Shown here in pieces: positions 62,150 to 64,000 of a DNA stretch of 64,000 nucleotides; the stretch's first letter is position 1, and each line of letters opens with the position of its first letter. The notes beneath the pieces were generated by a model. The model was not told where the DNA came from. It ran no database searches and saw nothing but the letters and a program-made list of their open reading frames with translations. The stretch is from Saprospiraceae bacterium (GTDB lineage Bacteria > Bacteroidota > Bacteroidia > Chitinophagales > Saprospiraceae), in the NCBI GenBank assembly GCA_027488935.1, contig JAIYAP010000022.1, forward strand, positions 1-64,000, written 5' to 3'. Made by a program: the position numbers and the translations under genes.

Positions 62150-63925
62150 ATGCCCACCACGTCCAATCCGCACGACCATAACCTGAAAAGAAGAAGTTTT
62201 CTCCGCAATACCTTGTTGGCTGGTTTCGGCGCGGGTTTGGGGCCGTTTACTTTCACGTCGGAAGCGTCCCCCCCCACATCGGAAGCGTCCCCCATTGTGG
62301 ACACGTCGGAAGCGTCCCCTCAAATTGTGGATAAATCAGCATCTCAAAGGGACGCTTCCGACGTGTCCACAATGGGGGACGTGTTATCCATCCTACAAAC
62401 CACCGACGTACACTGCCAGATCCATCCCCACGACGAATTGTTTTGGGAAAACGATCAAATGGTGTTTCGCAAAACCGCCGGTTACGCCCAGCTCGCCACC
62501 CTCTTTGAAAAAACCCGTAAAAGCAATCCCAATACCTTTATTGTGGACACGGGCGATATGTTTCAGGGCAGCGAACTGTCGGTAAAAACCACGGGCAAGG
62601 CCATGCAACCCATTTTGAACGGCCTGGGGTATGATTTGTATTTGCCCGGAAACTGGGAAGTGGTGTATTACAAGCAAAACATGCAAACCCTGCTGGGTGG
62701 ACTGGATGCACCCAAAATATGCGCCAACATGTACCACGACCTGGGCGAGGGCAAAAAAGGCGAGCTCATTTTCCCGCCCTATTTTACCTGGTCACGACTG
62801 GAGGTGAAAATCGGTTTTTTGGGTTACACCGATCCGCTGGTGCCTTTACGCCAATCGCCCGCCTATTCCAAAGGCATCATTTACACCAAACCAGAAGAAA
62901 ACCTGGCCTATTACGTGCAGGTGTTGCGCGAACAGGAGCAATGCGATTTTATCATTATGCTATCGCATTTGGGGCTTTCCCAACAAATTGCGCTCTCGAA
63001 TATGCCCGAATGTGCGGGGGTAAATTACATTTTTGGCGGCGATACCCATGAGCGCGTGCGTGTACCGATTGAAGGTAAATACGCCAAAGTCGTGGAGCCC
63101 GGCGCTTTTGGCTCTTTCGTAGGCCGGCTGGATCTGAAAATCAAAGATGGTAAAATTGTAGGAGAGCAGTATGAACTGATGGAGGTGTCACCTCAAAAAT
63201 ACAAGGCGCAAAAACAAATGACGCAATTGATTCAGGAAATGGAAGCGCCCTTTACCGCCGAAATTGAAAAAGTAGTTGGATACAGCAAAGTGCCGTTGTA
63301 CCGCTATTTTGTGATCGAAAACACCATTGATACCCTCATTTTGGACGCCCTTTCGTGGAAAGTCTCCGCGGATATCGTGCTTTCCAACGGATTTCGCTTT
63401 TGTCCACCCCGCAGTACACCCAATGCCGATGGCCTGATTCCGATCACTGAAGGTTATATTTTTGATATGTTGCCGGTAGATGCGCGGGTGCGTACCGGCA
63501 AGGTAAGTGGTGCTGAATTGCGGGTGTGGTTAGAAAAAGAACTCAACAATGTATTTTCAAAAGATGCTTCCAAGCGTTTTGGCGGTTGGGTGGTGAAAAT
63601 GCGGGGTATGGAAATCACCTTTAATGCCTTTGGGGAACAAGGGAAGCGCGTTCAATCGGTACAGGTGGGCGGGCAGCCGTTACAGCCCGAACGGATCTAC
63701 AGTGTGGTTGCTTGTGAACGGGAAGGTGATCCGGCCACCATGTTGTGCCGCATCCCCAATGTACAGGATGGCAAAAACTTCGATTTTACCTTGCATCCGG
63801 TCTTGAAAGAATACCTGGCAATACATTCTCCAGTTTCGCCTTTACCCAAAGGCGCAGCGCGGGCCCTGGATGCCTCCCCGCAATTGTTGTCTCAGGTGAG
63901 CGGCGTGCCTTACCAGTTTAAATAG
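62150..63925 (+). CDS. SoxB-like Tat-exported metallophosphoesterase
   Basis: 591 residues in the 5'-nucleotidase/SoxB superfamily. Tat signal (KRRSFLRNTLLAGFGAGLG, RR at 14-15), metallophosphoesterase domain ~80-340 (TTDVHCQ with Asp86 and His88, DTGDMFQGSE, GGDTHERV) and the C-terminal 5'-nucleotidase domain (~370-570). The histidine of the usual GNHE is replaced: GNWE at 167-170, a tryptophan seen in SoxB rather than nucleotidases. SoxB hydrolyses sulfate from a cysteine-S-sulfonate on SoxYZ. A repetitive in-frame segment at ~36-77 (TSEASP units) is described separately. SoxYZ is not in the window and may lie beyond its end. Confidence 0.82.
   Translation: MPTTSNPHDHNLKRRSFLRNTLLAGFGAGLGPFTFTSEASPPTSEASPIVDTSEASPQIVDKSASQRDASDVSTMGDVLSILQTTDVHCQIHPHDELFWENDQMVFRKTAGYAQLATLFEKTRKSNPNTFIVDTGDMFQGSELSVKTTGKAMQPILNGLGYDLYLPGNWEVVYYKQNMQTLLGGLDAPKICANMYHDLGEGKKGELIFPPYFTWSRLEVKIGFLGYTDPLVPLRQSPAYSKGIIYTKPEENLAYYVQVLREQEQCDFIIMLSHLGLSQQIALSNMPECAGVNYIFGGDTHERVRVPIEGKYAKVVEPGAFGSFVGRLDLKIKDGKIVGEQYELMEVSPQKYKAQKQMTQLIQEMEAPFTAEIEKVVGYSKVPLYRYFVIENTIDTLILDALSWKVSADIVLSNGFRFCPPRSTPNADGLIPITEGYIFDMLPVDARVRTGKVSGAELRVWLEKELNNVFSKDASKRFGGWVVKMRGMEITFNAFGEQGKRVQSVQVGGQPLQPERIYSVVACEREGDPATMLCRIPNVQDGKNFDFTLHPVLKEYLAIHSPVSPLPKGAARALDASPQLLSQVSGVPYQFK
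62258..62381. repeat. In-frame palindromic repeat element inside the soxB-like gene
   Basis: 33-bp perfect inverted repeat: arm 62286-62318 (begins CGTCCCCCATTGTGG) and its exact complement 62349-62381. In addition TCGGAAGCGTCCC recurs directly at 62258, 62279 and 62306 and inverted at 62349. All of it is translated in frame as residues ~36-77, a serine/aspartate-rich linker (TSEASP repeats) between the Tat signal and the enzyme domain. Confidence 0.95.
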
Positions 63926-64000
63926 GCGCGAAGCAGTAAAAAGTACCATCAGAAACCCAAATTTTACCAACGTACACGCGCCTGGATGTCGGACCTTTGT
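63926..64000. other. Window end, no gene seen
   Basis: 75 bases after the SoxB-like stop with no start codon of a recognisable gene. Whether the sulfur cluster continues (for example with SoxYZ) cannot be seen here. Confidence 0.6.

Overview
The window looks like a piece of a Bacteroidota chromosome, most likely from the Saprospiria/Saprospiraceae side of the phylum (inference). Supporting signs are T9SS C-terminal sorting tails on two proteins, a DUF1501/DUF1800 pair, an ELWxxDGT-repeat protein, LytS/LytTR signalling, three TonB-dependent or TonB-like outer-membrane receptors, and promoters of the Bacteroidota type (TTTG, 19-21 bp, TAnnTTTG), one of them perfect in front of tRNA-Leu. There is no rRNA, CRISPR array, prophage or recognisable transposase.

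Layout. 0-9.4 kb: a DUF4197 lipoprotein, a TolC plus membrane-fusion-protein pair with no pump beside it, an ECF sigma factor with a secreted YdhR-like protein, and an outer-membrane beta-barrel receptor followed by a LytS-type kinase and LytTR regulator. 9.4-19.4 kb: a TM-anchored orphan, a 990-aa TPR-CHAT protein opposite a sigma/anti-sigma pair, an unrecognised protein with a duplicated ~130-residue domain, and an AAA/DUF4143 ATPase behind a 24-bp inverted repeat. 19.6-29.2 kb: a T9SS ELWxxDGT protein, a lipoprotein, a helical protein abutting a truncated membrane-protein gene, tRNA-Val, a flavin reductase, a TlpA thioredoxin, grpE-dnaJ and tRNA-Leu. 30-37.5 kb: a siderophore-type receptor, a Nudix protein, and a methionine-salvage run mtnB-mtnD-mtnC-mtnA with an inositol-monophosphatase-family gene. 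37.5-46.7 kb: DUF1501/DUF1800, an AraC regulator divergent from an aldehyde dehydrogenase/DUF779 pair, an FNR-like reductase, and a TetR regulator with an NmrA-like gene sharing a CATAC-N6-GTATG operator. 46.7-50 kb: a BtuB-like receptor flanked on both sides by related palindromes, and a CbiA/BioD-like DRTGG ATPase.

50-63.9 kb is largely a reduced-sulfur locus: a TauE/SafE permease, thioredoxin, two paralogous CstB-like proteins (metallo-beta-lactamase, cysteine-less rhodanese, active rhodanese), two single-domain rhodaneses, OsmC, DUF2892-type membrane peptides, a YeeE/YedE transporter split in two genes, a membrane-anchored dihaem cytochrome c of TsdA type and a Tat-exported SoxB-like hydrolase. 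Together they could import thiosulfate, oxidise persulfides and thiosulfate, and return electrons to cytochrome c. The cluster is interrupted at 54-57 kb by unrelated small genes and probably continues past the window end.

A second theme is unusual small repeats: 7-bp tandem arrays at three places with three different units, perfect or near-perfect long palindromes at several gene ends, and a palindromic element that lies in frame inside the SoxB-like gene. Many of these start within 0-3 bases of a stop codon.
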